Part shown: positions 54,978-63,061 of the stretch, piece by piece | Numbering within the stretch: the first letter of the stretch is position 1 | How the letters are laid out: the number at the start of each line of letters is the position of its first letter | Assembly: GCF_014641715.1 (NCBI RefSeq) | Contig: NZ_BMIG01000004.1 | Location: forward strand, 248,001 to 312,000 | DNA length: 64,000 nucleotides | Direction: 5' to 3' | DNA from: Polaromonas eurypsychrophila | GTDB taxonomy: Bacteria > Pseudomonadota > Gammaproteobacteria > Burkholderiales > Burkholderiaceae_C | Notes under the pieces: generated by a model | Told to the model about the DNA's origin: nothing | Seen by the model: the letters and a program-made list of their open reading frames with translations, nothing else | The model's database searches: none | Program-made: the position numbers and the translations under genes

Positions 54978-55895
54978 TCACTCAATATTCTGAACCTGCT
55001 CGCGGATCTGCTCGATCAGCACTTTCATGTCCACCGAGACATGGGTCAGTTCCAGCGAGCCCGATTTGGAGCCCAGGGTGTTGGCTTCGCGGTGCAGCTC
55101 CTGGATCAGGAAGTCCAGGCGTTTGCCGACTTCGCCGCCCGCTGTCAGCAGGCGGTCTATCTCTTCAAGATGCGACGTGAGGCGCATGATTTCTTCGGCC
55201 ACATCGATGCGTATCGCAAAAGAGGTGGCTTCCAGCAGGGCCCGGTCTTGCGCCGCTTCGGGCAGGGTACTGCCGTCAGTCAGGGCCATGGCCTCCGTCC
55301 AGCGATCCATGAAACGGGCCTTTTGTTGTTCGACCAGTTTGGGGACCATCGGTGTGGCCGAGGCGGCCAGCGCCCGCAACTGGGCGGTGCGTTCCAGCAG
55401 CATCTGCGCAAGGCGGGTGCCTTCGCGCTCGCGGGCAGTCAACAGATCTTTCAAGGCCTTTTTGGCAAGTTTGAGCAGGTCGTCGCTGTAGTCGTGGGTG
55501 CTCTTGTCTTCTCCCGCTGCCATGCGCAGGATGTCTGCGACGCTGAGCGCCGCCGCACCCGGCAGCCAGGAACGCACGGTGTCTTCCATGGAGCCCAGGC
55601 GCTGCAGCGTGCTGCTGGCCGGTGCCTTCAGGCTTCCACCTGAATTGCTTTCCAGCGAAACACGTATTTCCACCTTGCCGCGTTTGAGTTTGCCCGTCAG
55701 CAGCTCGCGCAAGGCGGGTTCGGCCTGCCGCAGTTCATCGGGAAGGCGGAAGGCCAGGTCCAGAAACCGGCTGTTGACCGAGCGTATTTCCACGCCAAGA
55801 CGCGCATGGCTACCGTTGCCGGCATCGGATTCCGGGGCTGTGCGTGCGGGGGTGGACTGGACGGCTGCATAGCCCGTCATGCTGTAAACTGCCAT
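54978..55895 (-). CDS. yicC: YicC family endoribonuclease
   Basis: A 305-residue YicC-type protein, a recently characterised endoribonuclease family in E. coli. The N-terminus MAVYSMTGYA is a hallmark, with SVNSRFLDLAFRLPDELR and the C-terminal GKRLDFLIQELHREANTLGSK. It carries an unusual low-complexity insertion of about 10 residues near position 20 (QSTPARTAPESDAGNG). It is divergent from the kinase gene. Confidence 0.92.
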   Translation of the reverse strand: MAVYSMTGYAAVQSTPARTAPESDAGNGSHARLGVEIRSVNSRFLDLAFRLPDELRQAEPALRELLTGKLKRGKVEIRVSLESNSGGSLKAPASSTLQRLGSMEDTVRSWLPGAAALSVADILRMAAGEDKSTHDYSDDLLKLAKKALKDLLTAREREGTRLAQMLLERTAQLRALAASATPMVPKLVEQQKARFMDRWTEAMALTDGSTLPEAAQDRALLEATSFAIRIDVAEEIMRLTSHLEEIDRLLTAGGEVGKRLDFLIQELHREANTLGSKSGSLELTHVSVDMKVLIEQIREQVQNIE

Positions 55896-55961
55896 TAGTA
55901 GTACGCTTTTCTTAGAGTCAACAGGAGGGGTGATCCCGTCACCTTGCTTTAATCCCGAATT

Positions 55962-56969
55962 ATGTCAAAGGTCAAGCCAGCGCCACTCCCACCCGATACC
56001 GTCATTGGTGGCTATCGCGTTGTGCGCAAGCTGTCGGCCGGCGGGTTTGGAGTAGTTTACTTGGCCGTCGACAACGAAGGCCAGCAGGTCGCGATCAAGG
56101 AGTACCTGCCATCCTCGCTGGCCAGCCGCCCCCCCGGTGAGTTGCTGCCACAGGTGCAGCCAGAAAAACTTTCGCTGTACCGGCTGGGCTTGAAAAGCTT
56201 TTTCGAGGAAGGGCGCTCGCTGGCCCAGATCTCCCACGCTTCCGTGGTGAGCGTGCTCAATTTCTTCCGCGAAAACGAAACCGTCTACATGGTGATGAAC
56301 TACCTGGAGGGGGGCACCCTGCAGGATTTCATCATCACGGCGCGCGAACTCAAAAAGCAGAAGGTCTTCCGCGAATCGACCATCCGCTCGCTGTTTGACG
56401 AAATCCTGCGCGGGCTGCGTATCGTGCACCAGCACAAGATGCTGCACCTGGATATCAAGCCGGCCAACATCTTCATCACCGACGACAACAAGGCGGTGAT
56501 GATCGACTTTGGCGCCGCACGCGAGGTGCTGAGCAAGGAGGGCAACTTCATCCGGCCCATGTACACGCCCGGTTTCGCCGCGCCCGAGATGTATCGCCGC
56601 GACTCCTCCATGGGTCCCTGGACCGACATCTACGCGATCGGCGCCTGCATTTACGCGACCATGCAAGGCTACCCGCCCAACGACGCACCGCAGCGGCTGG
56701 AAAAAGACCGGCTCTCGCTGGCGCTTTCGCGGCTGCGCGGCGTGTATTCCGACAATCTGATCGAGGTTGTCGAATGGTGTATGTCGCTGGATCCGCTGTC
56801 GCGGCCGCAATCGGTGTTTGCGTTGCAAAAAGAACTCAGCCGTGAAGGCGAGCGACGCTACACCAAGCTGACGGTCGGCGAAAAAATGCGCCTGCAGTTC
56901 GACAACATGGTGTCGGATACCAAGAAAAGCGCGCGCAAAGCTACCGGCTTTGCGACAAGATTCAAATGA
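55962..56969 (+). CDS. Ser/Thr protein kinase (eukaryotic-type)
   Basis: A 335-residue Hanks-type kinase. The glycine loop is LSAGGFGVVYLA (about 24-35), the VAIK lysine K46, the catalytic loop HLDIKPANI (H162-I170, with Leu in place of the usual Arg, so a non-RD kinase) and IDFGAAREV (DFG 182-184), followed by GFAAPEMY. There is no transmembrane helix or extracellular sensor, but a basic C-terminal tail. The stop overlaps the phosphatase start by four bases (ATGA), so the pair is co-translated. It is divergent from yicC. Confidence 0.93.
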   Translation: MSKVKPAPLPPDTVIGGYRVVRKLSAGGFGVVYLAVDNEGQQVAIKEYLPSSLASRPPGELLPQVQPEKLSLYRLGLKSFFEEGRSLAQISHASVVSVLNFFRENETVYMVMNYLEGGTLQDFIITARELKKQKVFRESTIRSLFDEILRGLRIVHQHKMLHLDIKPANIFITDDNKAVMIDFGAAREVLSKEGNFIRPMYTPGFAAPEMYRRDSSMGPWTDIYAIGACIYATMQGYPPNDAPQRLEKDRLSLALSRLRGVYSDNLIEVVEWCMSLDPLSRPQSVFALQKELSREGERRYTKLTVGEKMRLQFDNMVSDTKKSARKATGFATRFK

Positions 56970-57868
56970 AATTTTCCGTCTTCCAGGTCAGTCGCAAGGG
57001 CGGCCGCGAAAAAAACGAAGACCGCATGGGCTATTGCTACACCCGTGAGTCCGGCCTGTTTGTATTGGCCGACGGTATGGGCGGCCACCCGGAAGGCGAG
57101 GTGGCCGCGCAACTGGCGCTGCAAACCATCTCGGCCTTGTACCAGAAGGAAGCCCGTCCACTGGTCAGGGACACGACCGAGTTCCTGTCCGCCGCCTTGA
57201 TGGCGGCGCACCACCAGATCATCCGTTATGCCAGTGAAAAAGGCATGCTCGACACGCCCCGTACCACCGTGGTCGCCGCCATCCTGCAGGGCACGGGCGC
57301 GACCTGGGTCCATTGCGGCGATTCGCGTTTGTATGTGGTGCGCGACGGCGAGTTGCTGACCCGCACGCGCGACCACTCCTACCTGGAGCAGCAAAACGCC
57401 GGCGTCATCAAGCTTGAGCGCATCAACCGCAACATCCTGTTCACTTGTTTGGGATCGCCGTCGAAACCTGTGTTCGACATTGCCGGCCCGGTCGTGCTGC
57501 AACAGGGCGACAAGCTGATGCTGTGTTCCGATGGCCTCTGGGGCAGCTTGACCGACGCTGAAATCGTGCGGCACATGTCCGCCAACAGTGTGTCCGACGC
57601 GGTGCCCGACATGGTCGAGCATGCACTTCGCAATGGTGGCGAACATGGCGACAATGTGACCGTGCTGGCCATGGAGTGGGAAACGCCCGACGCCTTTGAA
57701 TCGACACGCGGCGTATCGACCGACAGCATCATGGATGGCGTGTTTGCCTCGACCATTCAGGCCGGTGTGCTTGATACCGGCGTGGAAGACCTCGACGACG
57801 CGGCGATTGAGCGCTCGATTGCCGAGATCAACGAGGCGATACGCCGTTCAGCCGCGAAGAAGGTCTGA
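56966..57868 (+). CDS. PP2C-type Ser/Thr phosphatase
   Basis: A 300-residue metal-dependent phosphatase of the PPM family. Metal-ligand motifs are REKNEDRMGY, VLADGMGGHPEGEVAA, HCGDSRLYVV and GEHGDNVTVLAM. It overlaps the kinase start-stop and is its natural antagonist. A C-terminal 60-residue extension after the domain is Ala/Asp/Arg-rich. The pair is followed by rph-rdgB-hemW. No type VI secretion genes are present, so a T6SS role like PppA/PpkA is not supported. Confidence 0.94.
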   Translation: MKFSVFQVSRKGGREKNEDRMGYCYTRESGLFVLADGMGGHPEGEVAAQLALQTISALYQKEARPLVRDTTEFLSAALMAAHHQIIRYASEKGMLDTPRTTVVAAILQGTGATWVHCGDSRLYVVRDGELLTRTRDHSYLEQQNAGVIKLERINRNILFTCLGSPSKPVFDIAGPVVLQQGDKLMLCSDGLWGSLTDAEIVRHMSANSVSDAVPDMVEHALRNGGEHGDNVTVLAMEWETPDAFESTRGVSTDSIMDGVFASTIQAGVLDTGVEDLDDAAIERSIAEINEAIRRSAAKKV

Positions 57869-57973
57869 GCCTCGCCGAACATCCCGCCTTGCCTTGCCCT
57901 GCCGGCGCGGTCCGTTTCTGATATTTGCCAACTTTTCTTCCCCCGGCGCGTCTCGCCAGAAAGCTTTTCCGTC

Positions 57974-58702
57974 ATGAGTTCATTTGAAAGAAGCAGCGCC
58001 CGTGCTGCCGACCAGCTCCGTCCCGTGCGCATCACCCGCGCCTATACCGCCTACGCCGAAGGTTCGGTGCTGATCGAGTTCGGCAATACCAAGGTGCTGT
58101 GCACCGCCTCGGTCGAAGAAAAAGTCCCCGGTCATAAAAAAGGCAGCGGTGAAGGCTGGGTCACGGCCGAATACGGCATGTTGCCGCGCGCCACCCATAC
58201 CCGCAGCGACCGTGAAGCTGCGCGCGGCAAACAAAGCGGCCGCACGCAGGAAATTCAGCGCCTGATCGGCCGCTCCCTGCGCGCGGTGTTCGACCTGAAA
58301 AAACTCGGCGAACGCACCATCCACCTTGACTGCGACGTGATCCAGGCCGACGGCGGCACCCGCACCGCCAGCATCACCGGTGCGTTCGTGGCGGCGCAGG
58401 ACGCCGTCAACAAGCTGCTGGCCGATGGCAAGCTCAAGGAAACGCCGATCCTGGGCCACGTCGCAGCCATTTCTGTCGGCATCGTCCAGGGCACGCCGCT
58501 GCTGGACCTGGAGTACATCGAGGATGTCGGTTGCGACACCGACATGAATGTGGTGATGACCGGCGCCGGCCACTACGTCGAGGTGCAGGGCACGGCCGAA
58601 GGCGCTGCGTTTTCGCGTAAGGAAATGGACGCGTTGCTGCTGCTGGCGGAAAAAGGCATCAGCGAGCTGGTCACCCTGCAGCAACACTCGCTCCTGAATT
58701 GA
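57974..58702 (+). CDS. rph: Ribonuclease PH
   Basis: A 242-residue phosphorolytic 3'-5' exoribonuclease that trims tRNA 3' ends. Motifs are [39 protein letters not shown] and [14 protein letters not shown]. It is preceded by a 105-base gap with no clear element. Its final codons and stop (58700-58702) overlap a family A repeat. Confidence 0.96.
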   Translation: MSSFERSSARAADQLRPVRITRAYTAYAEGSVLIEFGNTKVLCTASVEEKVPGHKKGSGEGWVTAEYGMLPRATHTRSDREAARGKQSGRTQEIQRLIGRSLRAVFDLKKLGERTIHLDCDVIQADGGTRTASITGAFVAAQDAVNKLLADGKLKETPILGHVAAISVGIVQGTPLLDLEYIEDVGCDTDMNVVMTGAGHYVEVQGTAEGAAFSRKEMDALLLLAEKGISELVTLQQHSLLN

Positions 58703-58745
58703 TAGCTGCTTGCGCTTGCGCGACGTGGGCTAGAGGCTATTTTTG
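58689..58745 (+). repeat. Dispersed repeat, family A, overlapping the rph stop
   Basis: GCTCCTGAATTGATAGCTGC, TTGCGCTTGCGCGACGTGGG, CTAGAGGC then TATTTTTGC. It is close to the family consensus and starts inside the last codons of rph, so the TGA stop of rph is part of the repeat. rdgB begins within the following bases. Confidence 0.75.
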
Positions 58746-58748
58746 CTT

Positions 58749-59348
58749 ATGAAAATCGTATTGGCATCGAACAATGCCGGAAAGCTGGCTGAATTGCAAG
58801 CCATGCTGGTGCCGCTGGGCGTGACGCTGGTCAAACAGACCGAACTCGGCATCGGCGGGGCGGAGGAGCCTTTCCGCACTTTTGTTGAAAACGCGCTGGC
58901 CAAGGCACGTCATGCGTCGCGGGCCAGCGGCTTGCCGGCGCTGGCCGACGATGCCGGCCTGTGTGTGGATGCCTTCGGCGGACTGCCTGGCGTGGACACT
59001 GCGTTTTATGCGACGCAGTTCGGCTACGCCAAAAGCGATGACAACAATGTTCGCGCCCTGCTCGAACAGATGGCGGGCATCACGGCACGGCGTGCGGCAA
59101 TGGTCAGCACGCTGGTGGCGGTGCGTTCTGCCGAAGATCCGGAACCACTGATCGCGGTCGGCCGCGTAAGTGGCGAGATCGCCACCGAGCCGCGCGGCAG
59201 CAACGGCTTCGGTTTTGATCCGGTGATCTTCCTTCCATCGTTCGGCAAAACCTTTGCCGAACTGCCGGTCGAGGTAAAAAATGCCAACAGCCACCGCGGC
59301 ATGGCGGCGCAGCAAATGATGGGCCTGATGCGAGAGCGCTGGCTGTAA
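58749..59348 (+). CDS. rdgB: dITP/XTP pyrophosphatase (Ham1/RdgB)
   Basis: A 199-residue house-cleaning nucleotide pyrophosphatase that hydrolyses dITP and XTP. Motifs are MKIVLASNNAGKLAELQ, LADDAGLCVDAF, GSNGFGFDPVIFLPSFGKTF and NSHRGMAAQQM. The ATG at 58749 is preferred over a TTG two codons upstream. It is in the order rph-rdgB-hemW, which is conserved in many bacteria. Confidence 0.96.
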   Translation: MKIVLASNNAGKLAELQAMLVPLGVTLVKQTELGIGGAEEPFRTFVENALAKARHASRASGLPALADDAGLCVDAFGGLPGVDTAFYATQFGYAKSDDNNVRALLEQMAGITARRAAMVSTLVAVRSAEDPEPLIAVGRVSGEIATEPRGSNGFGFDPVIFLPSFGKTFAELPVEVKNANSHRGMAAQQMMGLMRERWL

Positions 59349-59364
59349 CCCGCATCTATCGGCC

Positions 59365-60681
59365 ATGACATTCCCGATTCCGGTCGTCAGTGCAGTGCCT
59401 ACTGAGGAAAGCGGCGGCGCACTGAAGGACATCCAGCACTACATGCGCGATGGCACCTTGCGGCTCAGCGCCTTGCCGCCGTTGTCGCTCTACGTACACT
59501 TGCCCTGGTGCCTGAAGAAGTGCCCCTACTGCGACTTCAACTCGCATGAACTGATGGCCCCCAGGACGCCTGCGGCGTCGGCCCCCCGAGGGGGCGTATC
59601 CGGCTTGGGGCGGCCCGGCGCCGGATCGCCGGGCGAATTGCCCGAGCAGCGTTACATTGACGCGCTGATGGCTGACCTGGAAGCCTCGCTGCCGCTGGTC
59701 TGGGGCCGCACGGTGCACAGCATCTTTATCGGCGGCGGCACGCCCAGCCTGTTTTCACCGCAAGCCATCGACCGCCTGATCGGCGACATTCGCGCACGCT
59801 TGCGGCTGGAGCCTGATTGCGAAATCACGCTGGAGGCCAATCCCGGCACCTTCGAGAAGGACCGCTTCAGGGCTTTCCGAAGCGCCGGTGTGACGCGGCT
59901 GTCGATCGGCGTGCAGAGTTTTGACGACCAGCACCTGAAAGCGCTTGGGCGTGTGCACGACCGCGCCCAGGCCATCTCGGCGGTTGAGGAAGCTGCGCAG
60001 GCCTTTGACACCTTCAACCTGGACATCATGTACGCCTTGCCTGATCAGACGCTGGGCAATCTGGAGGCCGACATGCGGCAGGCGCTGGCGTTTGCACCGC
60101 CGCATATCTCGATTTACCACCTGACGGTCGAGCCCAATACCTTCTTCGCCAAACACCCGCCGGTGCTGCCGGAAGAGGACGACGCCTATGCCATGCTGGA
60201 CCGCATCACCGAGATGACGGCGGCCGCGGGTATGGACCGCTACGAGGTCTCGGCCTATGCCAAGCCCGGCCACCGCTGCGCGCACAACCTCAACTATTGG
60301 CAGTTCGGCGACTACCTCGGCATAGGCGCGGGTGCCCACAGCAAGCTCAGCTTTGCCCACCGCGTGGTGCGCCAGGTGCGTTTTCGTGACCCGAAGCTGT
60401 ACATGGACAAGGCCTTGGCTGGTACGCCGGTGGCGCAGGACACCGAGGTGGCGCGCGCCGAACTGCCGTTTGAATTCATGCTCAATGCGCTGCGCCTGCG
60501 CGAAGGCTTCAAGCTGCAGGACTTTTCAGAAAAAACCGGTTTGCCCTTGACCGCCATTCAGGCGGGGCTGGACGAAGCGGAACGCAAAGGCCTGATCACG
60601 CGCGACTTTGTGCAGGTCAAACCCACCGAGCGCGGCTTCGATTTCCTCAATGATTTGCAGCTGCTATTTCTCGAGTCCTAA
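59365..60681 (+). CDS. hemW: HemW-type radical SAM protein, with an in-frame repeat insertion
   Basis: A 438-residue radical SAM protein related to HemN and thought to be a haem chaperone rather than a coproporphyrinogen oxidase. The iron-sulfur motif is WCLKKCPYC (C49, C53, C56), with IFIGGGTPSLFSPQAID and YALPDQTLGNLEADMRQAL. Compared with E. coli HemW, about 27 residues (64-90, APRTPAASAPRGGVSGLG and onward) are inserted just after CDFNSHEL; they are encoded by a family B repeat. The N-terminal 38 residues are also longer than in E. coli. Confidence 0.95.
   Translation: MTFPIPVVSAVPTEESGGALKDIQHYMRDGTLRLSALPPLSLYVHLPWCLKKCPYCDFNSHELMAPRTPAASAPRGGVSGLGRPGAGSPGELPEQRYIDALMADLEASLPLVWGRTVHSIFIGGGTPSLFSPQAIDRLIGDIRARLRLEPDCEITLEANPGTFEKDRFRAFRSAGVTRLSIGVQSFDDQHLKALGRVHDRAQAISAVEEAAQAFDTFNLDIMYALPDQTLGNLEADMRQALAFAPPHISIYHLTVEPNTFFAKHPPVLPEEDDAYAMLDRITEMTAAAGMDRYEVSAYAKPGHRCAHNLNYWQFGDYLGIGAGAHSKLSFAHRVVRQVRFRDPKLYMDKALAGTPVAQDTEVARAELPFEFMLNALRLREGFKLQDFSEKTGLPLTAIQAGLDEAERKGLITRDFVQVKPTERGFDFLNDLQLLFLES
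59554..59634 (+). repeat. GC-rich dispersed repeat, family B, inside hemW
   Basis: GGCCCCCAGGACGCCTGCGG, CGTCGGCCCCCCGAGGGGGC and GGCTTGGGGCGGCCCGGCGC. The palindrome GCCCCCCGAGGGGGC is identical to the intergenic copy at 150. The reading frame is uninterrupted through the insert. Confidence 0.78.
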
Positions 60682-60992
60682 CAGTAAAGAACCGCTATCG
60701 CTTTTAGCGCCGCGCCGCGCCGCGCCGCGCCCCGCCCCGCTTGGCGAGGCGGTTTTCCTGACGGTGGCGCACCGGGAATGCGCGACGCAGGCATTTCCTG
60801 CGAATGCCATACTGTTGTTTTATTGGGATCTGACGATGCCAGTAGTCATCTTCCTACAAACAGGCGCTGTAGTCCTACCGAGACTGGGCGTTGATTTCAC
60901 CCTATGTCTGATTTCGCTTTTATTTACGCGATCAGGATGGCAATGAATCATCGCTCTCCTCTTTAACCTGTCTCTCACCTTAGGACTACATC
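60682..60992 (+). other. 311-base intergenic region upstream of the outer-membrane barrel gene
   Basis: Contains five tandem copies of GCGCC at 60707-60731 followed by related units to 60740, then GC-poor text at about 60800-60960 that should hold the barrel gene promoter. No ORF of merit is present. TTAGGA at about 60982 is the ribosome binding site for the next gene. Confidence 0.6.
60707..60740 (+). repeat. GCGCC tandem repeat
   Basis: GCGCC repeated five times (60707-60731), then CCGCC and CCGC. A short pentanucleotide tandem array between hemW and the barrel gene. It could vary in number by slippage, but nothing shows that it regulates a gene. Confidence 0.7.
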
Positions 60993-61835
60993 ATGACGGC
61001 ATCAAAATTTCCAGCAGCCAGGCGCGGGTTGGGTCTTATCGCTCTGGCGGTACTGGGAACTGTTTCCAGCTCCTGGGCCATCGCTCAGGACGAGACCACC
61101 GGACCGTACATCGGCGGCAACGTGGGCCGCACCCGCGCCGACTTCGACAACGGGTCCATCAACCGAACTCTCGCCGGCCAGGGCCTGGCTGTCCGCTCCT
61201 CGACCGAGGACAACAGTGGCACCGGCTACAAGCTGTTCGGCGGCTACCAGCTCAACCGCAATTTTGCGGTGGAAGGTGGTTATTTTGATCTGGGCAAGTC
61301 GAGCTATACGTACAGCACCTTCCCGGTTGGCACTTTCAACGGCGAAACCCGCGTCCGCGGCCTGAACCTCGATCTGGTCGGCATGTTGCCTGTGTCCGAT
61401 CGCTTCTCCGTTTTCGGTCGCATTGGTGCCGCGTATGCGCAGAGCCGCGCAAACCTTACCAGCACCGGCGCCGTGCCTGTCAACACCAATTCGCGTCGCA
61501 ACGACACCAACGTGAAAGTGGGCTTGGGCATGCAGTACGCCCTCACTGAAGCGCTGGCTTTGCGCGCCGAACTGGAACGCTATCGCATCAATGACCCTGT
61601 CAGAAACCGTGGCCACATCGACATGGCATCCGTTGGCCTGGTCTACCGGTTTGGCCCCAAAGCCCAGACGCCTGTGGCGCAGGTCTACGTCCCGCCGGCC
61701 CCCGCGCCCGTCCTCGCCCCTGCCCCGGTTTATGTCGCGCCACCGCCTCCTCCCCCTGTCGTCGTGGCGCCTGCTCCGGCCCCGCAGCCCGCTTACGAGC
61801 CGCCAGTCCGTCCTGCTCGTCAAGGCCGCAACTAA
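60993..61835 (+). CDS. OmpA-like outer-membrane beta-barrel with proline-rich C-terminus
   Basis: A 280-residue exported protein with a signal peptide (GLIALAVLGTVSSSWAIA, cut near AQDE), then an eight-strand barrel domain (about 35-215; GPYIGGNVGRTRADFDNGS, DRFSVFGRIGAAYAQSR and VGLVYRFG) of the OmpA/OmpX kind, ending in a Pro/Ala/Val-rich tail (about 220-280). OmpA itself continues into a peptidoglycan-binding OmpA-C domain, which is absent here. The Pro-rich tail might bind a periplasmic partner. It stands alone with a strong terminator downstream. Confidence 0.88.
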   Translation: MTASKFPAARRGLGLIALAVLGTVSSSWAIAQDETTGPYIGGNVGRTRADFDNGSINRTLAGQGLAVRSSTEDNSGTGYKLFGGYQLNRNFAVEGGYFDLGKSSYTYSTFPVGTFNGETRVRGLNLDLVGMLPVSDRFSVFGRIGAAYAQSRANLTSTGAVPVNTNSRRNDTNVKVGLGMQYALTEALALRAELERYRINDPVRNRGHIDMASVGLVYRFGPKAQTPVAQVYVPPAPAPVLAPAPVYVAPPPPPPVVVAPAPAPQPAYEPPVRPARQGRN

Positions 61836-62103
61836 AGTCAGCTGTCCGGAAAGTGGGGGTGTCCGGGGGTGAAAGCTTCCGGCCCCCTTCTTGACTGACA
61901 GAGCGAGTGGTCTGCCCATTTCGCAATGCAGAGGGGCAGAACCTACGCGGATCCCGCGGTGGTTCTGCCCCTCTTTTTATTTGTTCATAGCGAGGTAAGG
62001 GTTGACCATGGAGAAAGCCCCTGGACTGTCAGGGTCCAGCTTGCACAATCCGCTGGTTCAGCCTGCCTTGCCGGGTTACCATCTGGCACACAGGAACACT
62101 ACG
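61836..62103 (+). other. 268-base region between the barrel gene and the transpeptidase gene
   Basis: Contains the barrel gene terminator at 61931-61980, after GC-rich text with no gene. After the terminator, 62008-62103 could be a 5' extension of the next gene (ATG at 62008) or its leader; I prefer the latter. Confidence 0.6.
61931..61980 (+). terminator. Rho-independent terminator after the barrel gene
   Basis: GAGGGGCAGAACC and GGTTCTGCCCCTC form a 13-base-pair stem, with a nested CGCGGATCCCGCG hairpin in its loop, followed by TTTTTATTTG. Very strong. Confidence 0.95.
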
Positions 62104-62982
62104 ATGCCAACTCAGATACAAAGAGATGAACGCAGGTTCGGGGCCGGGCGACTGCTAGCACGCTTGAACCGCCCGGTTGCCGTCTTGCTGGCGCGAGGCG
62201 TCTTTCTCGGTGCCGTTGCGGTCAACGCCCTCGTACTTCCAGTGGCCGCCGCACAGAACGCGCCCCCGTTGAGCGCCTCTGATCCTGCCGCAGGCTCGCG
62301 TGACATTCCTGCCGCCGCGGCACCCGCCGGACCGCAGGCCGCGCCCGCTCAACCCGTCAGGCTGGCCAACTTTGGGCTGGAAGTGCCTTCGCCCGAATCC
62401 AGGAAGTTGGCCGACTGGATCGTGGACTCAGCCAACAATGGCAATTTGCCCTTCATGATTATCGACAAGGTGCAGGCCCGTGTGTTCATGTTCGATGCTC
62501 AGGGGCAGCTTCGAGGCGCTGATGCGGCGTTGCTGGGGCTGGCCATCGGTGACCACTCTGTTCCGGGGATTGGTGAGCGCAAGCTGTCGAGCATTCTTCC
62601 GGCGGAGCGCACCACGCCTGCTGGTCGTTTCGTGGCTTCACTGGACCGGGATATCCACGGTCATGAGGTTCTCTGGGTGGACTACGACACGGCCCTGTCG
62701 CTGCATCGTGTCGTCAAGGGGCAACCCAAGGAGCGGCGGGCGGAGCGCCTGGCCTCATCGAGTCCACTGGACAACCGCATTTCCTTTGGCTGCATCAATG
62801 TACCGGTGAAGTTTTATGAGACTGTGGTGAGCCCGTCGTTTACCGGGACAAATGGCATCGTCTATATCCTGCCGGAAACCCGTTCAGCCCGGGAAGTTTT
62901 CGGCTCCTACGATGTGCAGGACGCTTCGCGCAATCAGGCTTCAGCCGGTGTTGCTCCGGTGGCTGGCTCCAGCGTCAGATAA
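62104..62982 (+). CDS. Exported L,D-transpeptidase-like protein with atypical active-site motif
   Basis: A 292-residue exported YkuD-fold protein. It has a signal peptide or anchor (VAVLLARGVFLGAVAVNALV, about 25-50), an Ala/Pro-rich stretch (52-85) and the catalytic domain (about 115-250). The catalytic Cys is C230 in ISFGCINVPVKFYETVV. The usual motif is SHGCxR; here SFGCIN places Phe at the His position and Asn at the Arg position. The ATG at 62104 with AGGAA 8 bases upstream is preferred over 62008, which would add a 32-residue N-terminus without a signal feature. It may crosslink peptidoglycan or attach a lipoprotein, but activity is uncertain. Confidence 0.8.
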   Translation: MPTQIQRDERRFGAGRLLARLNRPVAVLLARGVFLGAVAVNALVLPVAAAQNAPPLSASDPAAGSRDIPAAAAPAGPQAAPAQPVRLANFGLEVPSPESRKLADWIVDSANNGNLPFMIIDKVQARVFMFDAQGQLRGADAALLGLAIGDHSVPGIGERKLSSILPAERTTPAGRFVASLDRDIHGHEVLWVDYDTALSLHRVVKGQPKERRAERLASSSPLDNRISFGCINVPVKFYETVVSPSFTGTNGIVYILPETRSAREVFGSYDVQDASRNQASAGVAPVAGSSVR

Positions 62983-63061
62983 GCGTCCGCCAGGTGGCGC
63001 CCCTTCCTGAGCCAGTTTTTTCAGGCTCACAGGCTGTTAAAGCGACCGTCGCGACGCGCGC

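Noticed and set aside
57869..57973. A possible small gene between the phosphatase and rph.
   Set aside because: No ORF or element is visible; it is probably an ordinary gap with the rph promoter or leader.
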